Part shown: in pieces, positions 40,339 to 52,463 of the stretch | Position numbering within the stretch: position 1 is the stretch's first letter | Layout of the letters: every line of letters begins with the position of its first letter | Assembly (NCBI RefSeq): GCF_001294465.1 | Contig: NZ_LGAA01000003.1 | Location: 214,562-278,561, forward strand | Source: Moellerella wisconsensis ATCC 35017 | Lineage (GTDB): Bacteria; Pseudomonadota; Gammaproteobacteria; Enterobacterales; Enterobacteriaceae | Length of the DNA: 64,000 bases | Direction of reading: 5' to 3' | Notes under the pieces: model-generated | Seen by the model: only the letters and a program-made list of their open reading frames with translations | What the model was told of the DNA's origin: nothing | The model's database searches: none | Position numbers and translations under genes: made by a program

Positions 40339-41394
40339 TCAAGATTGACGGCGGCGTGTTAGCGCAATCCCGCAACCGACCAGTCCACCAATCGCTCCCC
40401 ACATCACCATTAAAAAGACACGACGCGGACTATCGCGTTTGACCGGATCTTCAGGTGTACGTAAATAACGATAGGCTTGGAAGTCATCATTTAGTGTTGG
40501 GCCAACACTCAACGTGGATAACATGGCAATATTCTGATCATAATCTGCATTATATTCTGCACCTGTAGCTTTCAGCGTTTCAATCTGAGCTTGCAATAAC
40601 GGCATACCCATCATGAACAATTTTGAATCCGGTAACTCATCGAGTGGTGCGGAACTTTGATTCCGTGAAATACCCTGTTTCTCTGCAACTTTCAATGCTT
40701 GTTCCAACATATTTAAACGTCTTTCATAAGCGGCTTTAGCCACCATATCTTCACGTTTAACTAATGCTTTCATCGATTGAGTTTTTGCTGCCCAAGCCCC
40801 TTTAATTTCATCATTTAGATTAGTCACCGCACGCTGATTAGCATACTGAATATAATCACGCAGTAGCTTATTAGCTTCAGGTGCACTTTCTGCAATTAAT
40901 CTGATGCTGTCGTTTAAAATTTTAGTCCCGTCAGCTTGGATATATTGAATATTTTCAATTAACTCATCCAATAATACGGCATCTGCTTTAACATCATTTT
41001 CCTGACGTTGCTTATAATAATCTGAATTCAACCAAAATTGGCGACGGGTATCATAAGAACCGGCTTGTTTAGCAAACTCTTGATAAGCTTCATTCGAGAT
41101 TGAGGGTAACTGAGCTTCCGGTAACGCATTGATCCGCGAATCTAAATTGCGTAAAAATTGCTGTTGAGAATAGTAGCTTCCCAAGTTATTTACCGTAGGA
41201 AGATCAGTAATAGCGGTGGCACTCCATTTTTGCTGCATGAAGTAAGATGCAGTCAGCGCAACTGCAGCGAAAAGAACTGCAAACGCAACGATCCATATCT
41301 TTCCTTGCCATAAAGTACGCACTAAACCCCGAATATCCAATTCAGGCTCCAGTGATGGCTGGTGCTGATTAGGTTGTGTTTCTGAATATTTCAC
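40339..41394 (-). CDS. wzzE: ECA chain-length regulator WzzE
   Basis: WzzE sets the modal chain length of ECA. The 351-residue protein has two transmembrane segments (about residues 33-52 and 325-343) around a large helical periplasmic domain. The Pro/Gly-rich region before the second segment (RTPEDPVKRDSPRR) is typical of polysaccharide copolymerases. It lies 30 bases after wecA. Confidence 0.94.
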   Translation of the reverse strand: MKYSETQPNQHQPSLEPELDIRGLVRTLWQGKIWIVAFAVLFAAVALTASYFMQQKWSATAITDLPTVNNLGSYYSQQQFLRNLDSRINALPEAQLPSISNEAYQEFAKQAGSYDTRRQFWLNSDYYKQRQENDVKADAVLLDELIENIQYIQADGTKILNDSIRLIAESAPEANKLLRDYIQYANQRAVTNLNDEIKGAWAAKTQSMKALVKREDMVAKAAYERRLNMLEQALKVAEKQGISRNQSSAPLDELPDSKLFMMGMPLLQAQIETLKATGAEYNADYDQNIAMLSTLSVGPTLNDDFQAYRYLRTPEDPVKRDSPRRVFLMVMWGAIGGLVGCGIALTRRRQS

Positions 41395-41424
41395 TGCACA
41401 AAACCCCTGCTTTTAGTTTGTCGT

Positions 41425-42510
41425 CTATCGAACTGTATTACGACGCATGCGACGTCTAGCACGTTTTATAAAACGCGCGACTTTCCAAGCTCGTTTGATA
41501 CAATAACCATACATAATAAATACAAGCAAAAATAATGCCAACATCACCCATTCAGGGATAAAAGTTAGTCTTTCACCCACAATACCGATAATCGCTAACA
41601 ATGCAGCAGATAGCGTAATCAATACAAATGCGCCACGTGAAGAAAAACCTGAACGCATAATTAAATGATGGATATGTTGTCTATCAGGAGAGAACGGGCT
41701 CATTCCTTTACGGATACGTCGATACATAATAGCAACCATATCCATCAGAGGAATAGCAATCACCCATAATGCGGTTACCGGATTAATCGGATGCACTGGC
41801 TCTTGAGTTGATGCAACAAGTATCCAAATAACAGTAAAACCAATCAGGGTACTCCCCGCATCTCCCATAAATACTTTGAAACGACGACCGAGTAAGCCAA
41901 GATTAAGGAAGATATAAGGAAGGATAGCGGCAATAAAAGAAAAACACCAAAATGCTAATGCGTGATTACCGCTTTGGTACAGTAAAAATCCGAGTGCGCC
42001 GAAAGAAACACAAGACAATCCACCTAACAAGCCGTCGATTCCATCGACCATGTTAAATGCATTAATAGCCGCCCAAACAGCAAATAAGGTGACAATATAA
42101 CCAAATGGGCCCAGTACAATCTCCCAAGGGCCAAAAGCATGACCCAGTGTTTCAAGTTTTAAGCCCGCCGCAGACATCATAACAACCGCAACTAAAGCTT
42201 GTACTGATGCCCTGAACTTAACACTGATATCAAACCTATCATCCAGCGCACCAATAAATACTAACGCACCAGCACAACCAATATATAACCATTTATGAGG
42301 AATATATTCATTAGTTATAATAAATGCGAAGCAAACACCAAAAAATACCGAAATTCCACCCACTAAAGGAATTAATCCTTGATGTTTCTTTCTAAAATTA
42401 GGTTTATCTACTAATCCTATTTTTTTTGCCACGATACGCGCAATAAAGATAAATACTAAAGTAAATAAAAAAACGTAAAAAAGGTTAGTCATAAAGTGTA
42501 CGGTATTCAC
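41425..42510 (-). CDS. wecA: UDP-GlcNAc:undecaprenyl-P GlcNAc-1-P transferase WecA
   Basis: WecA starts ECA (and often O-antigen) synthesis by loading GlcNAc-1-P onto undecaprenyl phosphate. The 361-residue membrane protein has about eleven hydrophobic segments. Catalytic motifs are LDDRFDIS, AFNMVDGIDGLLGG and FMGDAGSTLIGF, and the HIHH sequence is in the last cytoplasmic loop. It is the first gene of the ECA operon, downstream of rho. Confidence 0.96.
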   Translation of the reverse strand: MNTVHFMTNLFYVFLFTLVFIFIARIVAKKIGLVDKPNFRKKHQGLIPLVGGISVFFGVCFAFIITNEYIPHKWLYIGCAGALVFIGALDDRFDISVKFRASVQALVAVVMMSAAGLKLETLGHAFGPWEIVLGPFGYIVTLFAVWAAINAFNMVDGIDGLLGGLSCVSFGALGFLLYQSGNHALAFWCFSFIAAILPYIFLNLGLLGRRFKVFMGDAGSTLIGFTVIWILVASTQEPVHPINPVTALWVIAIPLMDMVAIMYRRIRKGMSPFSPDRQHIHHLIMRSGFSSRGAFVLITLSAALLAIIGIVGERLTFIPEWVMLALFLLVFIMYGYCIKRAWKVARFIKRARRRMRRNTVR

Positions 42511-42807
42511 AATTGAACTCTCTTATCTTTTTATATTTCATCCAGATATTGTTTTGGATTTTTTATCGAAAATCTATCTTATATTATATTGTAAGACGAT
42601 TATCTGCGGTCATATCATACATCCAAGCAGGTCAACTATAAGATGAATCTTTAATAAAAAACCCACACCCTAATAAAATCAATATATGAATAGATGACGG
42701 CTGTACTGGCTTAAACAACATAGAGATTTTATACCGAGTTAAATAATTATTTTACCTAAAAAATAATAATAGCGATATTATACTGAATTAGATAATTATT
42801 CATGCCA
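42511..42807 (-). promoter_or_regulatory. Upstream region of the ECA operon
   Basis: No gene is supported between wecA and the rho terminator. The region is AT-rich and should hold the wecA promoter. I see no element clear enough to name. Confidence 0.5.
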
Positions 42808-42844
42808 TAAAAAAAATAAGCACCATTAATTAATGGTGCTTATT
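42808..42844 (-). terminator. Strong terminator after rho
   Basis: A perfect palindrome (42815-42844) with 13-bp arms, AATAAGCACCATT and its complement, around AATT. It is followed on the minus strand by a run of T (42816-42809). It separates rho from the ECA operon. Confidence 0.9.
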
Positions 42845-42875
42845 TATAATAAATTAACTTTCCTGTTACCAACGA

Positions 42876-44135
42876 TTATGCGCGTTTCATGAAATCAAAA
42901 AACTCTTCATTGGTTTTGGTCATCGCTAACTTATTAATTAGGAATTCCATGGCATCGATCTCACCCATTGGATGAATGATTTTACGCAAGATCCACATTT
43001 TCTGTAGCTCATCCGTGGTAGTTAGTAATTCTTCTTTACGAGTACCAGAACGATTATAGTCGATAGCTGGGAAGACACGCTTTTCAGCAATTTTACGAGA
43101 TAAATGCAGCTCCATATTACCGGTGCCTTTAAATTCTTCGTAAATAACTTCATCCATTTTAGAGCCTGTATCTACCAATGCAGTTGCAATAATAGTCAAG
43201 CTACCGCCTTCTTCGACATTACGAGCCGCACCGAAGAAACGTTTTGGACGATGTAATGCGTTAGCATCCACACCACCAGTCAATACCTTACCTGATGAAG
43301 GGACAACGGTGTTATAAGCACGAGCTAAGCGAGTGATTGAATCTAAAAGAATAATGACATCTTTTTTATGTTCAACTAAACGTTTAGCTTTTTCGATGAC
43401 CATTTCAGCAACTTGTACGTGACGTGCAGCAGGCTCATCAAATGTAGAAGCGATAACTTCACCTTTGACCAATCTCTGCATTTCCGTAACTTCTTCCGGA
43501 CGCTCATCAATCAGTAACACCATTAATACGCAATCAGGATAATTGTTGGCAATATTAGCTGCAATATTTTGCAGTAACATTGTTTTACCGGCTTTTGGTG
43601 GAGCAACAATCAAACCACGTTGACCACGACCGATCGGCGCCGCTAAATCAAGAACTCGAGCTGTTAAATCTTCTGTTGAACCATTACCACGTTCCATACG
43701 CAGACGGTTATTAGCATGAAGAGGTGTTAAGTTTTCGAACAGGATTTTATTGCGGGCATTTTCAGGTTTGTCGTAGTTAACTTCGTTAACTTTTAGTAGG
43801 GCAAAATAACGCTCACCTTCTTTGGGTGGACGAATTTTTCCTGCTATGGTATCACCGGTACGGAGATTAAAACGACGAATTTGGCTGGGAGAAACATAGA
43901 TATCATCAGGGCCTGCAAGGTAAGAACTGTCTCCTGAACGGAGGAATCCAAATCCATCTTGCAATATTTCCAGGACGCCATCGCCAAAAATATCTTCCCC
44001 GCTTTTCGCATGCTGCTTGAGGATTGAGAAGATAATATCCTGCTTTCTCATACGGGCTAGGTTTTCTAGTCCCATAGTTTCGCCGAGTGTAATCAATTCA
44101 GATACTGGCGTATTTTTTAATTCGGTAAGATTCAT
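42876..44135 (-). CDS. rho: Transcription termination factor Rho
   Basis: Rho is the hexameric RNA helicase that ends transcription at unstructured C-rich RNA. The 419-residue protein begins [19 protein letters not shown]. It has the RNA-binding cold-shock-like domain ([19 protein letters not shown]), the Walker [12 protein letters not shown], Walker [15 protein letters not shown], and the R-loop and Q-loop regions. Length equals E. coli Rho. It lies downstream of trxA on the same strand, after a leader of about 1 kb. Confidence 0.98.
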   Translation of the reverse strand: MNLTELKNTPVSELITLGETMGLENLARMRKQDIIFSILKQHAKSGEDIFGDGVLEILQDGFGFLRSGDSSYLAGPDDIYVSPSQIRRFNLRTGDTIAGKIRPPKEGERYFALLKVNEVNYDKPENARNKILFENLTPLHANNRLRMERGNGSTEDLTARVLDLAAPIGRGQRGLIVAPPKAGKTMLLQNIAANIANNYPDCVLMVLLIDERPEEVTEMQRLVKGEVIASTFDEPAARHVQVAEMVIEKAKRLVEHKKDVIILLDSITRLARAYNTVVPSSGKVLTGGVDANALHRPKRFFGAARNVEEGGSLTIIATALVDTGSKMDEVIYEEFKGTGNMELHLSRKIAEKRVFPAIDYNRSGTRKEELLTTTDELQKMWILRKIIHPMGEIDAMEFLINKLAMTKTNEEFFDFMKRA

Positions 44136-45135
44136 AATGGTGGGTTCTTTAACTCGGGGTGATTCTCGAACTATGAACGTAAATAAGAGGTAACGTTATC
44201 GCTACCCATCTCACTTTACATCTATAAACACTTGGTCGTACAGCGAGGTAATCTATCAGCTGAACAACAAAGCACAAATTCATTTCATCGTTCACAATGC
44301 GAAACAGTAACAATGCAAACTAATAGTGTGTTTAGCCAAAATAATTTCAAGGTATTATTAGAAACACTGACGATATTAGCAATACTTTTTTACAGATTAG
44401 GACTAAATTCTAGCTCAAGGTCGCATATTTCAGTCGGTTGTTAACAGCACAGATCAACCTCTTCTTATGCTGATTATACCAATCGAACAACATACAACGC
44501 TTAACAGACAATGTATTGATCAGATACTAGGCGATACAGATAAAATTGTATTGTACCTAGGCAGATACACTATTTAATTAAACTATGAATTGTTTGATTG
44601 AAATCACTGGAGCTGTGTAGGGCGTCTGGCGTTTATTTGTATCGGGACAACAACAAGAAACCTCATAATTTTTAGCAGTAAATGCAACAAAAATCAATGA
44701 GTGATGCGCCAGATAACAAGAAAATCAGACTGACAAGAATGATGCAACCAGGATCATTCACACAGGCGCCATACGAACATGAGATAGTGAGGCTAACTTA
44801 TCACGCTTCTTTGCGAACGTCTAGCGGCTATAATGCAAAAATTATAAACCGCCAAACGTGATGCAATATCGATTAATTACATTGCATTTCTCATTGTATC
44901 TTAGGTTGCTGAAGATCAATCTATTGATAGCCTATTTAAACAAACTATTTATCCAGTTTATCTAAACAAATAAATATATTGACTTAATTAGGATTGATTA
45001 TCATCAGAAACGAAAGAAAAACACTGAGAGCAGTTATACACAACAAACAATCTTTCATATCATTTATTTGATAACTACTTATTATATAACCACTATTATT
45101 AATAGCGGTTATATTTATAACAACAACTATCGGGC
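44136..45135 (-). promoter_or_regulatory. Promoter and leader region of rho
   Basis: This 1-kb gap between trxA and rho holds no convincing gene. On the minus strand TTGGCG, 17 bases and TATAGC near 44858-44830 form a possible promoter. E. coli rho has an attenuated leader with a short rhoL peptide; no clear homologue of rhoL is visible here. A hairpin of 13-bp arms (45085-45097 with 45101-45113), just after trxA, may stop or protect the trxA message. Confidence 0.5.
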
Positions 45136-45462
45136 TTACAGATTTTTATCTAAAAACTCTTTTAACTGAGATTTTGATAATGCGCCGACTTTAGTTGCCA
45201 CAACATTACCGTCTTTAAATAACAATAAAGTTGGGATGCCACGGATACCAAATTTTGGTGCGGTCGCCGGGTTTTCATCAATATTCAGTTTTGCAATGGT
45301 AAGTTTGCCTGTATATTCTACAGCGATCTCATCAAGAATTGGTGCGATCATTTTACAAGGGCCACACCATTCTGCCCAAAAATCTACTAATACAGGTGAA
45401 GTTGCTTTTTGAACTTCGTTCTCAAAACTTGCATCGGTGATATAAATTATTTTATCGCTCAT
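45136..45462 (-). CDS. trxA: Thioredoxin 1
   Basis: The 108-residue protein has the active site WCGPCK (Cys33 and Cys36), the buried Asp in VLVDFWAEW, and the cis-Pro in [11 protein letters not shown]. It is the main cytosolic disulphide reductase, used by ribonucleotide reductase and others. It is divergent from rhlB and upstream of rho, as in E. coli. Confidence 0.97.
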   Translation of the reverse strand: MSDKIIYITDASFENEVQKATSPVLVDFWAEWCGPCKMIAPILDEIAVEYTGKLTIAKLNIDENPATAPKFGIRGIPTLLLFKDGNVVATKVGALSKSQLKEFLDKNL

Positions 45463-45580
45463 GTTGTACTCCAGAGAATCATCTTGTGCCGACTTAGTGT
45501 AACATTAATTTACAGCAGTATGCTTTATTTCAAAGGATACACTTTCGTAAATCAACAGTTAACTGATATTCTAACATACT

Positions 45581-46867
45581 ATGAGTAAAGCACACTTGAC
45601 AGAAAAGAAGTTTTCCGACTTCGCCTTACACCCCAAGGTCATTGAAGCACTTGATAAAAAAGGCTTCAATTATTGTACACCGATTCAGGCGTACACCTTG
45701 CCTTTCACTGTCGAAGGCAAAGATGTTGCGGGGCAAGCGCAAACAGGTACTGGGAAAACGCTGGCATTTTTAGCGTCGACATTTCATTATTTGCTAACAC
45801 ACCCAGCTAAACAGGGACACAAAACTAATCAGCCACGTGCGCTGATTATGGCGCCAACCCGTGAATTAGCCGTGCAAATTTATTCTGATGCGAATGAATT
45901 AGCGGCCTACACTGGGCTAAAAATGGGCCTCGCTTATGGCGGTGATGGCTACGATGAGCAATTGAAAGTGCTAGAAAAAGGCGTTGATATTCTCATTGGT
46001 ACCACGGGCCGATTGATCGATTACGCAAAGCAAAATTATATTGATCTTGGCGCAATTCAAGTCATTGTACTTGACGAAGCTGACCGTATGTATGACCTCG
46101 GATTTATTAAAGATATTCGTTGGTTATTCCGCCGGATGCCAGCAGTGACAGAGCGAATGAACTTATTGTTCTCCGCCACATTATCTTATCGTGTTCGTGA
46201 GCTTGCATTTGAGCAAATGAATACTCCTGAATACATTGAAGTCGAGCCGTTGCAAAAAACCGGTCATCGTATTAAAGAAGAGCTATTTTATCCTTCAAAT
46301 GAAGAAAAAATGCGTCTTCTGCAAACCTTAATCGAAGAAGAATGGCCTGACAGATGTATTATTTTTGCAAATACTAAGCACCGCTGCGAAGAAATCTGGG
46401 GACATTTAGCCGCCGATGGTCATCGCGTAGGCTTATTAACAGGAGATGTAGCACAGAAAAAACGTCTACATATTCTGGAGCAATTTACAGCAGGAAGCCT
46501 CGATATTCTCGTTGCGACCGATGTTGCGGCTCGTGGATTACATATTCCTTCCGTAACGCATGTGTTTAACTATGATTTACCTGACGATTGCGAAGACTAT
46601 GTTCACCGTATTGGCCGTACTGGCCGCGCAGGTGAAAGTGGTCATTCCATTAGTTTGGCTTGCGAAGAATATTCACTAAATTTACCGGCGATTGAAACCT
46701 ATATTCAACATTCAATTCCAGTCAGTAAATATAATAGTGATGCATTATTAACCGACCTACCCGCGCCGAAACGTCATCATCGCGCACGTCCTAACGGACA
46801 GCGTAGAGGTAATAATGTGCAGCGTCGCCATAATGGACCACGCAATCCCCGTAAACGGACGAGCTGA
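45581..46867 (+). CDS. rhlB: DEAD-box RNA helicase RhlB
   Basis: RhlB unwinds RNA within the RNase E degradosome. The 428-residue protein has AQTGTGKT (motif I), [16 protein letters not shown] (motif II), LLFSATL (motif III) and [10 protein letters not shown] (motif VI). It ends in an Arg-rich RNA-binding tail. It is shortly followed by gppA on the same strand. Confidence 0.96.
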   Translation: MSKAHLTEKKFSDFALHPKVIEALDKKGFNYCTPIQAYTLPFTVEGKDVAGQAQTGTGKTLAFLASTFHYLLTHPAKQGHKTNQPRALIMAPTRELAVQIYSDANELAAYTGLKMGLAYGGDGYDEQLKVLEKGVDILIGTTGRLIDYAKQNYIDLGAIQVIVLDEADRMYDLGFIKDIRWLFRRMPAVTERMNLLFSATLSYRVRELAFEQMNTPEYIEVEPLQKTGHRIKEELFYPSNEEKMRLLQTLIEEEWPDRCIIFANTKHRCEEIWGHLAADGHRVGLLTGDVAQKKRLHILEQFTAGSLDILVATDVAARGLHIPSVTHVFNYDLPDDCEDYVHRIGRTGRAGESGHSISLACEEYSLNLPAIETYIQHSIPVSKYNSDALLTDLPAPKRHHRARPNGQRRGNNVQRRHNGPRNPRKRTS

Positions 46868-46876
46868 GTAACCGGT

Positions 46877-48385
46877 ATGCTAAAATCTTCTTCTCTTTAT
46901 GCTGCGATTGATTTGGGTTCTAATAGCTTTCATATGCTTGTCGTTCGCGAAGTTGCTGGTAGTATTCAGGTGATTTCTCGGGTAAAACGCAAAGTGAGGC
47001 TAGCCGCAGGCTTAGATAAAGATAACGTTCTTTCTGAGCAAGCAATGGAGCGCGGTTGGCAGTGCCTAAGACTATTTTCAGAACATTTACAAGATATCCC
47101 TGCATCTCAAGTGCGCGTGGTTGCTACTGCAACATTGAGAATAGCCAAAAATGCAGATATCTTCGTTGAAAAAGCGAGCAAAATACTCGGAAATACGATC
47201 AAAGTTATCCAAGGAGAAGAAGAAGCTCGCTTAATTTATCAAGGCGTAGCACATACGACAGGTGGCCCAACTCAGCGCCTAGTCGTTGATATCGGTGGCG
47301 GCAGTACAGAATTAGTCACCGGTACCGGAGCCAAAGCATCTCAACTGTTTAGTTTAGAGATGGGCTGTGTCACTTGGCTTGAACGTTACTTTAGCGACCG
47401 AACACTAACGGCGGATAACTTTGCTAAAGCTGAATCTGCTGCGCAGCAAATTATCATGCCTGTGGCGGAGCAGTTAATACACCATGGCTGGCAAATCTGT
47501 GTCGGCGCATCGGGCACCGTCCAAGCAATTCAAGAAATTATGATAGCTCAAGGAATGGATGAATTAATTACCCTTCCCAAGCTGCAAGAATTAAAACGCA
47601 AAGCGATTGTCTGCGGTAAACTTGAAGAACTCGAAATTGAAGGACTGACCTTTGAACGCGCATTAGTGTTTCCAAGTGGATTATCCATTTTAATCGCAAT
47701 TTTCAAAACTCTAAATATTGAAAATATGACACTTGCCGGCGGTGCCTTACGTGAAGGTTTAGTCTACGGCATGCTAGATTTGCCGATTGAACAAGATATC
47801 CGAGCTCGCACATTACGCAATATTCAGCACCGTTTTCAAGTTGATATTGAGCAAGCCAATCGTGTTAAACAATTGGCTGAACACTTTTATCTACAGGTCG
47901 CCAAACCTTGGGGACTCGATCAGCGCTCACGCGATTTATTATCCAGCGCTTGTGCGTTACACGAAATTGGTCTTAGTGTTGATTTCCGTAAAAGTGCAGA
48001 GCATGCAAGTTATCTGCTAACCCATCTCGATCTACCAGGTTATACGCCAGCACAAAAAAGATTATTAGCTTCATTGTTGAAAAATCAGAGTGGCGCTATC
48101 GATTTAGCCTCACTAAGCCAGCAAAATGCGTTACCGATGCAACAAGCAATACACTTATCACGCCTTCTGCGGCTTGCGATTATTTTTGCCAGTCGTCGGC
48201 GTGACGATACCTTGCCAGCACTACGTTTACAGGTAAATTCAGCACAGTCGTTAACCATTACATTGCCGTATAACTGGCTTGCCTCCCACCCTTTACGGGC
48301 GGAAAATCTGCAACAAGAAGTACAATGGCAAAGCTATGTTAACTGGCCTCTGATTCTGGAAGAGCGCAATAACTCCAGCCTCTAA
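46877..48385 (+). CDS. gppA: Guanosine pentaphosphate phosphohydrolase GppA
   Basis: GppA removes the 5' gamma phosphate from pppGpp to give ppGpp and also acts on polyphosphate. The 502-residue protein has the actin-like PPX/GppA fold, with phosphate loops [13 protein letters not shown] and [14 protein letters not shown] and the catalytic Glu in [15 protein letters not shown]-terminal HD-like helical domain follows. It lies nine bases after rhlB and ends at a bidirectional terminator shared with rep. Confidence 0.95.
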   Translation: MLKSSSLYAAIDLGSNSFHMLVVREVAGSIQVISRVKRKVRLAAGLDKDNVLSEQAMERGWQCLRLFSEHLQDIPASQVRVVATATLRIAKNADIFVEKASKILGNTIKVIQGEEEARLIYQGVAHTTGGPTQRLVVDIGGGSTELVTGTGAKASQLFSLEMGCVTWLERYFSDRTLTADNFAKAESAAQQIIMPVAEQLIHHGWQICVGASGTVQAIQEIMIAQGMDELITLPKLQELKRKAIVCGKLEELEIEGLTFERALVFPSGLSILIAIFKTLNIENMTLAGGALREGLVYGMLDLPIEQDIRARTLRNIQHRFQVDIEQANRVKQLAEHFYLQVAKPWGLDQRSRDLLSSACALHEIGLSVDFRKSAEHASYLLTHLDLPGYTPAQKRLLASLLKNQSGAIDLASLSQQNALPMQQAIHLSRLLRLAIIFASRRRDDTLPALRLQVNSAQSLTITLPYNWLASHPLRAENLQQEVQWQSYVNWPLILEERNNSSL

Positions 48386-48408
48386 TCCGCGAATCTAAGC
48401 TAAAAAAT

Positions 48409-48449
48409 AAAATGTTGCATCGGCAGATCACGTCAGATGCAACATTTTT
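48409..48449. terminator. Bidirectional terminator between gppA and rep
   Basis: AAAATGTTGCATC (48409-48421) pairs perfectly with GATGCAACATTTT (48436-48448). T-rich tails lie on both sides, so it can stop both convergent genes. Confidence 0.88.
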
Positions 48450-48467
48450 ACTTTTAATATGAATAAG

Positions 48468-50492
48468 CTATATTTTTTTAGTATTTAATCCTAAACGAGC
48501 TTTAATATCAGCAAGCGCAGATTTACCTTTATTCATCCGTTCTTCCGGCGTCACGACTTTTCGTTCACTTTCCCAATCAACGTCATCTTGCGGTAACTCT
48601 AATAAAAAACGGCTCACTTCTGGGCGGATTAATTCACCGTATTGCCGACGTTCGCGACAATGAGTAAAAAATAATTCTCTTTGCGCACGGGTAATCCCGA
48701 CATACGCCAATCGGCGTTCTTCATCAATATTATTTTCATCGATACTGCTTTGATGAGGGAGCAGCCCTTCTTCCATACCGACTAAAAATACATAAGGGAA
48801 TTCAAGCCCTTTAGAAGCATGTAGAGTCATTAATTGAACTTGATCAGCATCTTCGCTTTCTTCCCCACGCTCCATCATATCCCGCAATGTAAAGCGCGTA
48901 ACTACCTGAGATAATGTCATTGGCTCGGTTAATTCATCACCTTCAATCATTTCACTCATCCAAGTAAATAATTGATTCACATTTTTCATGCGCATTTCAG
49001 CCGCTTTAGTACTCGTTGACGTTTCATACAACCAGCTTTCGTAATCTATTTCGCGCAATAAATCACGTACCGCCATTAAAGGATCTCGCTCAGCCAAGCG
49101 GGAAATTTCCGCCATCCAGCGAGAAAAATGCTGTAATGATGCTAATCCCTTGCCCGTCAACGACTGTTCTAATCCCAGATCAAAACTAGCGTGATACAAA
49201 CTTTTATTTCTTTGATTCGCCCAATCACCTAATTTTTGAATCGTTTTAGGCCCAATTTCTCGGCGTGGAGTGTTCACTATACGTAAAAATGCACTGTCAT
49301 CCTCAGGATTGGTGATAACGCGCAAATAGGCTAATAAGTCTTTAATTTCAGGGCGTGAGAAAAATGATGTCCCCCCAGAAATACGGTAAGGTATCCTATT
49401 CTGCATTAACATTTTTTCAAAAATACGCGATTGATGATTCCCGCGATACAACACGGCATAATCTTTATACGCTGTTTTATTGATAAAATGGTGGGCAATT
49501 AATTCGCCAATCACTCTCTCAGCTTCATGATCTTCATTATTTGCGGTGATCACTTTTAAAGGCTGTCCATAGCCTAATTCAGAGAACAGTTTTTTCTCAA
49601 AAACATGCGGATTATTCGCAATTAAAATATTAGCGGCTTTCAGAATACGACCAGAAGAACGATAATTCTGCTCAAGTTTAATAACATTTAATTGCGGAAA
49701 ATCCTGCGACAGTAACACCAAGTTTTGCGGTCGAGCACCGCGCCATGAGTAAATTGATTGATCGTCATCACCCACAACAGTAAAGCGAGCACGACGTCCA
49801 ACCAATAACTTAACTAATTGATATTGGCTGGTATTAGTATCTTGATATTCATCCACCAGCAGATAACGCAATTTATTCTGCCAACGCTCTCTAACTGCTT
49901 CGTTATGGGATAATAATAGCGTGGGTTTAGCAATTAAATCATCAAAATCCAATACATTGCAGCTCTTCAAATGCAGTTCATAGCGGCGATAACATTCTGC
50001 AAAATGCTGCTCACGCTCATTGAGAGCTCGCGCCATCGCTTCCTGTGGAGAAAGAAGATCGTTTTTCCAATTTGAAATCGTCGAGATCAATTGCTTTAAT
50101 AAGTCTTTATCTTCTTCGAGTAAATCAAGCGTAAGCTGCTTAAGTAACGCCATCTGATCTTGATCGTCAAACAATGAGAAGTTAGCCTTGATCCCTAGCG
50201 CCTTATATTCGCGCTTGATAATTTCTAACCCCAAGGTATGAAATGTTGAGATGATCAATCCACGAGCTTCTTTTTTCCCCAAAGTCTGTGCCACACGCTC
50301 TTTCATTTCACGCGCGGCTTTATTGGTAAAGGTCACCGCGGCAATCTGACGAGGTTGATATCCACATTGCCGAATAAGATAAGCAATTTTATTGGTAATA
50401 ACTCGCGTTTTACCGGAGCCTGCGCCAGCAAGCACTAAACAAGGACCTTCAACATATTCAACAGCATGCTGCTGACTGGGATTTAATCGCAT
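48468..50492 (-). CDS. rep: ATP-dependent DNA helicase Rep
   Basis: Rep is an SF1A helicase that moves with the replisome and clears protein blocks. The 674-residue protein has [14 protein letters not shown] (motif I), LVDEYQDTN (II), [15 protein letters not shown] (III), [15 protein letters not shown] (IV), [12 protein letters not shown] (V) and YVGITRAQ (VI). ATG 50492 (MRLNPSQQ) is chosen because it matches the family and has AAGG upstream; the frame stays open 27 codons further. In E. coli ppiC lies between rep and ilvC, but here it is missing. Confidence 0.96.
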   Translation of the reverse strand: MRLNPSQQHAVEYVEGPCLVLAGAGSGKTRVITNKIAYLIRQCGYQPRQIAAVTFTNKAAREMKERVAQTLGKKEARGLIISTFHTLGLEIIKREYKALGIKANFSLFDDQDQMALLKQLTLDLLEEDKDLLKQLISTISNWKNDLLSPQEAMARALNEREQHFAECYRRYELHLKSCNVLDFDDLIAKPTLLLSHNEAVRERWQNKLRYLLVDEYQDTNTSQYQLVKLLVGRRARFTVVGDDDQSIYSWRGARPQNLVLLSQDFPQLNVIKLEQNYRSSGRILKAANILIANNPHVFEKKLFSELGYGQPLKVITANNEDHEAERVIGELIAHHFINKTAYKDYAVLYRGNHQSRIFEKMLMQNRIPYRISGGTSFFSRPEIKDLLAYLRVITNPEDDSAFLRIVNTPRREIGPKTIQKLGDWANQRNKSLYHASFDLGLEQSLTGKGLASLQHFSRWMAEISRLAERDPLMAVRDLLREIDYESWLYETSTSTKAAEMRMKNVNQLFTWMSEMIEGDELTEPMTLSQVVTRFTLRDMMERGEESEDADQVQLMTLHASKGLEFPYVFLVGMEEGLLPHQSSIDENNIDEERRLAYVGITRAQRELFFTHCRERRQYGELIRPEVSRFLLELPQDDVDWESERKVVTPEERMNKGKSALADIKARLGLNTKKI

Positions 50493-50797
50493 AACCTTAT
50501 CGCATCGCCTTATTAATAAACTCTTGATTTGAACAGAGAGAAATAACTTAGGATTGTAGCAGAAAGCGGGCACGGTAATGAGCCGAGAATATTGAGGATA
50601 TTGATTTTATTTTAATCTGTTTGAACTGTCATTCGCGCTTAATCTATCGCGCTTATCTATAATAAAAACACCATAAAAATAGAATAAAAACGGGCCCATA
50701 ATCTATGAGCCCGCTGATGACTTTATTAACGATACCGCTTCATCGTTAAATAATTATCACAGAACTATTTATTAGCCGTAAACTATTAACCGTAAAA
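50493..50797. other. Gap between ilvC and rep
   Basis: No gene is seen; E. coli carries ppiC here. The gap holds the ilvC terminator and presumably the rep promoter. Confidence 0.6.
50685..50713 (-). terminator. Terminator after ilvC
   Basis: On the minus strand CGGGCTCATA (50713-50704) pairs with TATGGGCCCG (50700-50691), with one G-U pair, around three bases. TTTTTATTC follows. Confidence 0.88.
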
Positions 50798-52273
50798 TTA
50801 ACCTCCTACGGCAATACGTTGCATATCTTTCATATAACCGCGCAGAGTTTTACCGATTTTTTCAATTGGATGATTACGAATAGCTTCATTAATATCGCGT
50901 AATTGGGCATTATCCGTTCCATTATCTGCAACGGCCTGCGCCAAATCACCCGGCTGCAATGTGGTCATAAATTCTTTCAGTAACGGCACGGCCGCAAATG
51001 AGAACAAATAGTTACCGTACTCCGCAGTATCAGAAATAACCACGTTCATCTCATACAGACGTTTACGCGCAATAGTATTGGCGATTAATGGCAATTCATG
51101 CAGAGATTCGTAATAGGCTGATTCAGCAATGATCCCTGCATCCAGCATAGTTTCAAATGCTAATTCAACTCCGGCTTTAACCATCGCTATCATCAGCACA
51201 CCATAATCAAAGTATTCTTGCTCTTTGATTTTCGCGTCATATTCTGGATAATTTTCAAAAGCGGATTTGCCGGTCTCTTCTCGCCAAGTCAGTAGATTTT
51301 TATCATCATTCGCCCAGTCAGCCATCATCGTTGATGAGAATTCACCAGAAATAATATCATCCATATGTTTCTGGAACAGAGGCGCCATAATGGTTTTTAA
51401 TTGCTCTGACAGTGCAAATGCACGTTGCTTCGCCGGATTAGATAAGCGATCCATCATCAGAGTGATACCACCTTGTTTTAAGGCTTCAGTGGTAGTTTCC
51501 CACCCAAACTGAATTAATTTACCGGCATAGCCTGGTTCCACACCGTCTGCCACCATTTTGTCGTAACACAGCAATGAACCGGCTTGCAACATACCGCACA
51601 AAATAGTTTGCTCACCCATCAAGTCAGATTTAACTTCAGCCACAAATGATGATTCAAGTACACCAGCACGATGCCCGCCTGTTGCGGCTGCCCATGCTTT
51701 AGCAATCGCCATACCTTCGCCTTTCGCATCATTTTCAGGATGAACAGCAATCAATGTTGGTACGCCAAATCCACGCTTATACTCTTCACGAACTTCGGTG
51801 CCCGGGCATTTTGGTGCGACCATCACAACGGTGATATCTTTGCGAATTTGTTCGCCGACCTCAACAATATTAAAACCATGCGAATAGCCCAGCGCAGCGC
51901 CTTTTTTCATTAACGGTTGAACCGCTTGTACCACCGCTGAATGCTGTTTGTCTGGGGTTAAGTTAACCACCAAATCTGCTTCTGGGATTAATTCTTCATA
52001 AGTGCCAACTTTAAAGCCGTTCTCGGTCGCTTTACGCCATGAGGCACGTTTTTCAGCAATTGCTTCTTTGCGCAAGGCATAAGCGATATCTAGACCTGAA
52101 TCACGCATATTCAGGCCTTGGTTTAAACCTTGTGCACCACAACCCACAATGACGATTTTCTTCCCTTTTAAATACCCTGCTTCATCAGCAAACTCTTCAC
52201 GCGCCATAAAACGGCATTTGCCTAATTGAGATAACTGCTGACGTAAATTCAATGTATTAAAATAATTCGCCAT
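50798..52273 (-). CDS. ilvC: Ketol-acid reductoisomerase (class II)
   Basis: IlvC converts acetolactate and acetohydroxybutyrate to the dihydroxy acids using NADPH and Mg. The 491-residue length marks the long class II form, with a duplicated C-terminal domain. The nucleotide fold is [18 protein letters not shown], and Mg-binding acidic residues lie in [13 protein letters not shown] and later EYFDYG. It is divergent from its activator gene ilvY. A GGAG ribosome site and a hairpin AGACGG/CCGTCT (52309-52326) lie in its leader. Confidence 0.97.
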   Translation of the reverse strand: MANYFNTLNLRQQLSQLGKCRFMAREEFADEAGYLKGKKIVIVGCGAQGLNQGLNMRDSGLDIAYALRKEAIAEKRASWRKATENGFKVGTYEELIPEADLVVNLTPDKQHSAVVQAVQPLMKKGAALGYSHGFNIVEVGEQIRKDITVVMVAPKCPGTEVREEYKRGFGVPTLIAVHPENDAKGEGMAIAKAWAAATGGHRAGVLESSFVAEVKSDLMGEQTILCGMLQAGSLLCYDKMVADGVEPGYAGKLIQFGWETTTEALKQGGITLMMDRLSNPAKQRAFALSEQLKTIMAPLFQKHMDDIISGEFSSTMMADWANDDKNLLTWREETGKSAFENYPEYDAKIKEQEYFDYGVLMIAMVKAGVELAFETMLDAGIIAESAYYESLHELPLIANTIARKRLYEMNVVISDTAEYGNYLFSFAAVPLLKEFMTTLQPGDLAQAVADNGTDNAQLRDINEAIRNHPIEKIGKTLRGYMKDMQRIAVGG

Positions 52274-52414
52274 GGGTCAGACTCCATTGTTCTGTTGTGT
52301 TTAGCATCAGACGGTTTTTTCCGTCTATTTGCCTCATCTAATGTAAGGTGATTAATTTATATATTTACTATATGCGATGATATGCATTGCTTAAATTGAT
52401 ATATTAACAATACA

Positions 52415-52435
52415 GCATTGCATTTTTTGCAATGC
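52415..52435. promoter_or_regulatory. Probable IlvY operator
   Basis: GCATTGCA (52415-52422) and TGCAATGC (52428-52435) form a perfect 8-bp inverted repeat around five T. It contains a T-N11-A LysR box. A further GCATTGC copy is at 52384-52390. E. coli IlvY binds tandem operators in this intergenic region, represses itself, and activates ilvC when acetolactate or acetohydroxybutyrate is bound. Confidence 0.65.
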
Positions 52436-52463
52436 GTTATTATCTGTTTATTCGGAGGCAATT

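Noticed and set aside
44136..44210. Short minus-strand frame ending just before rho, considered as rhoL
   Set aside because: A 21-codon GTG-started frame exists but shows no likeness to the known RhoL and no ribosome site.
44232..44444. 70-codon plus-strand frame in the rho leader
   Set aside because: It is antisense to the rho leader, lacks a ribosome site and has an unconvincing protein sequence.
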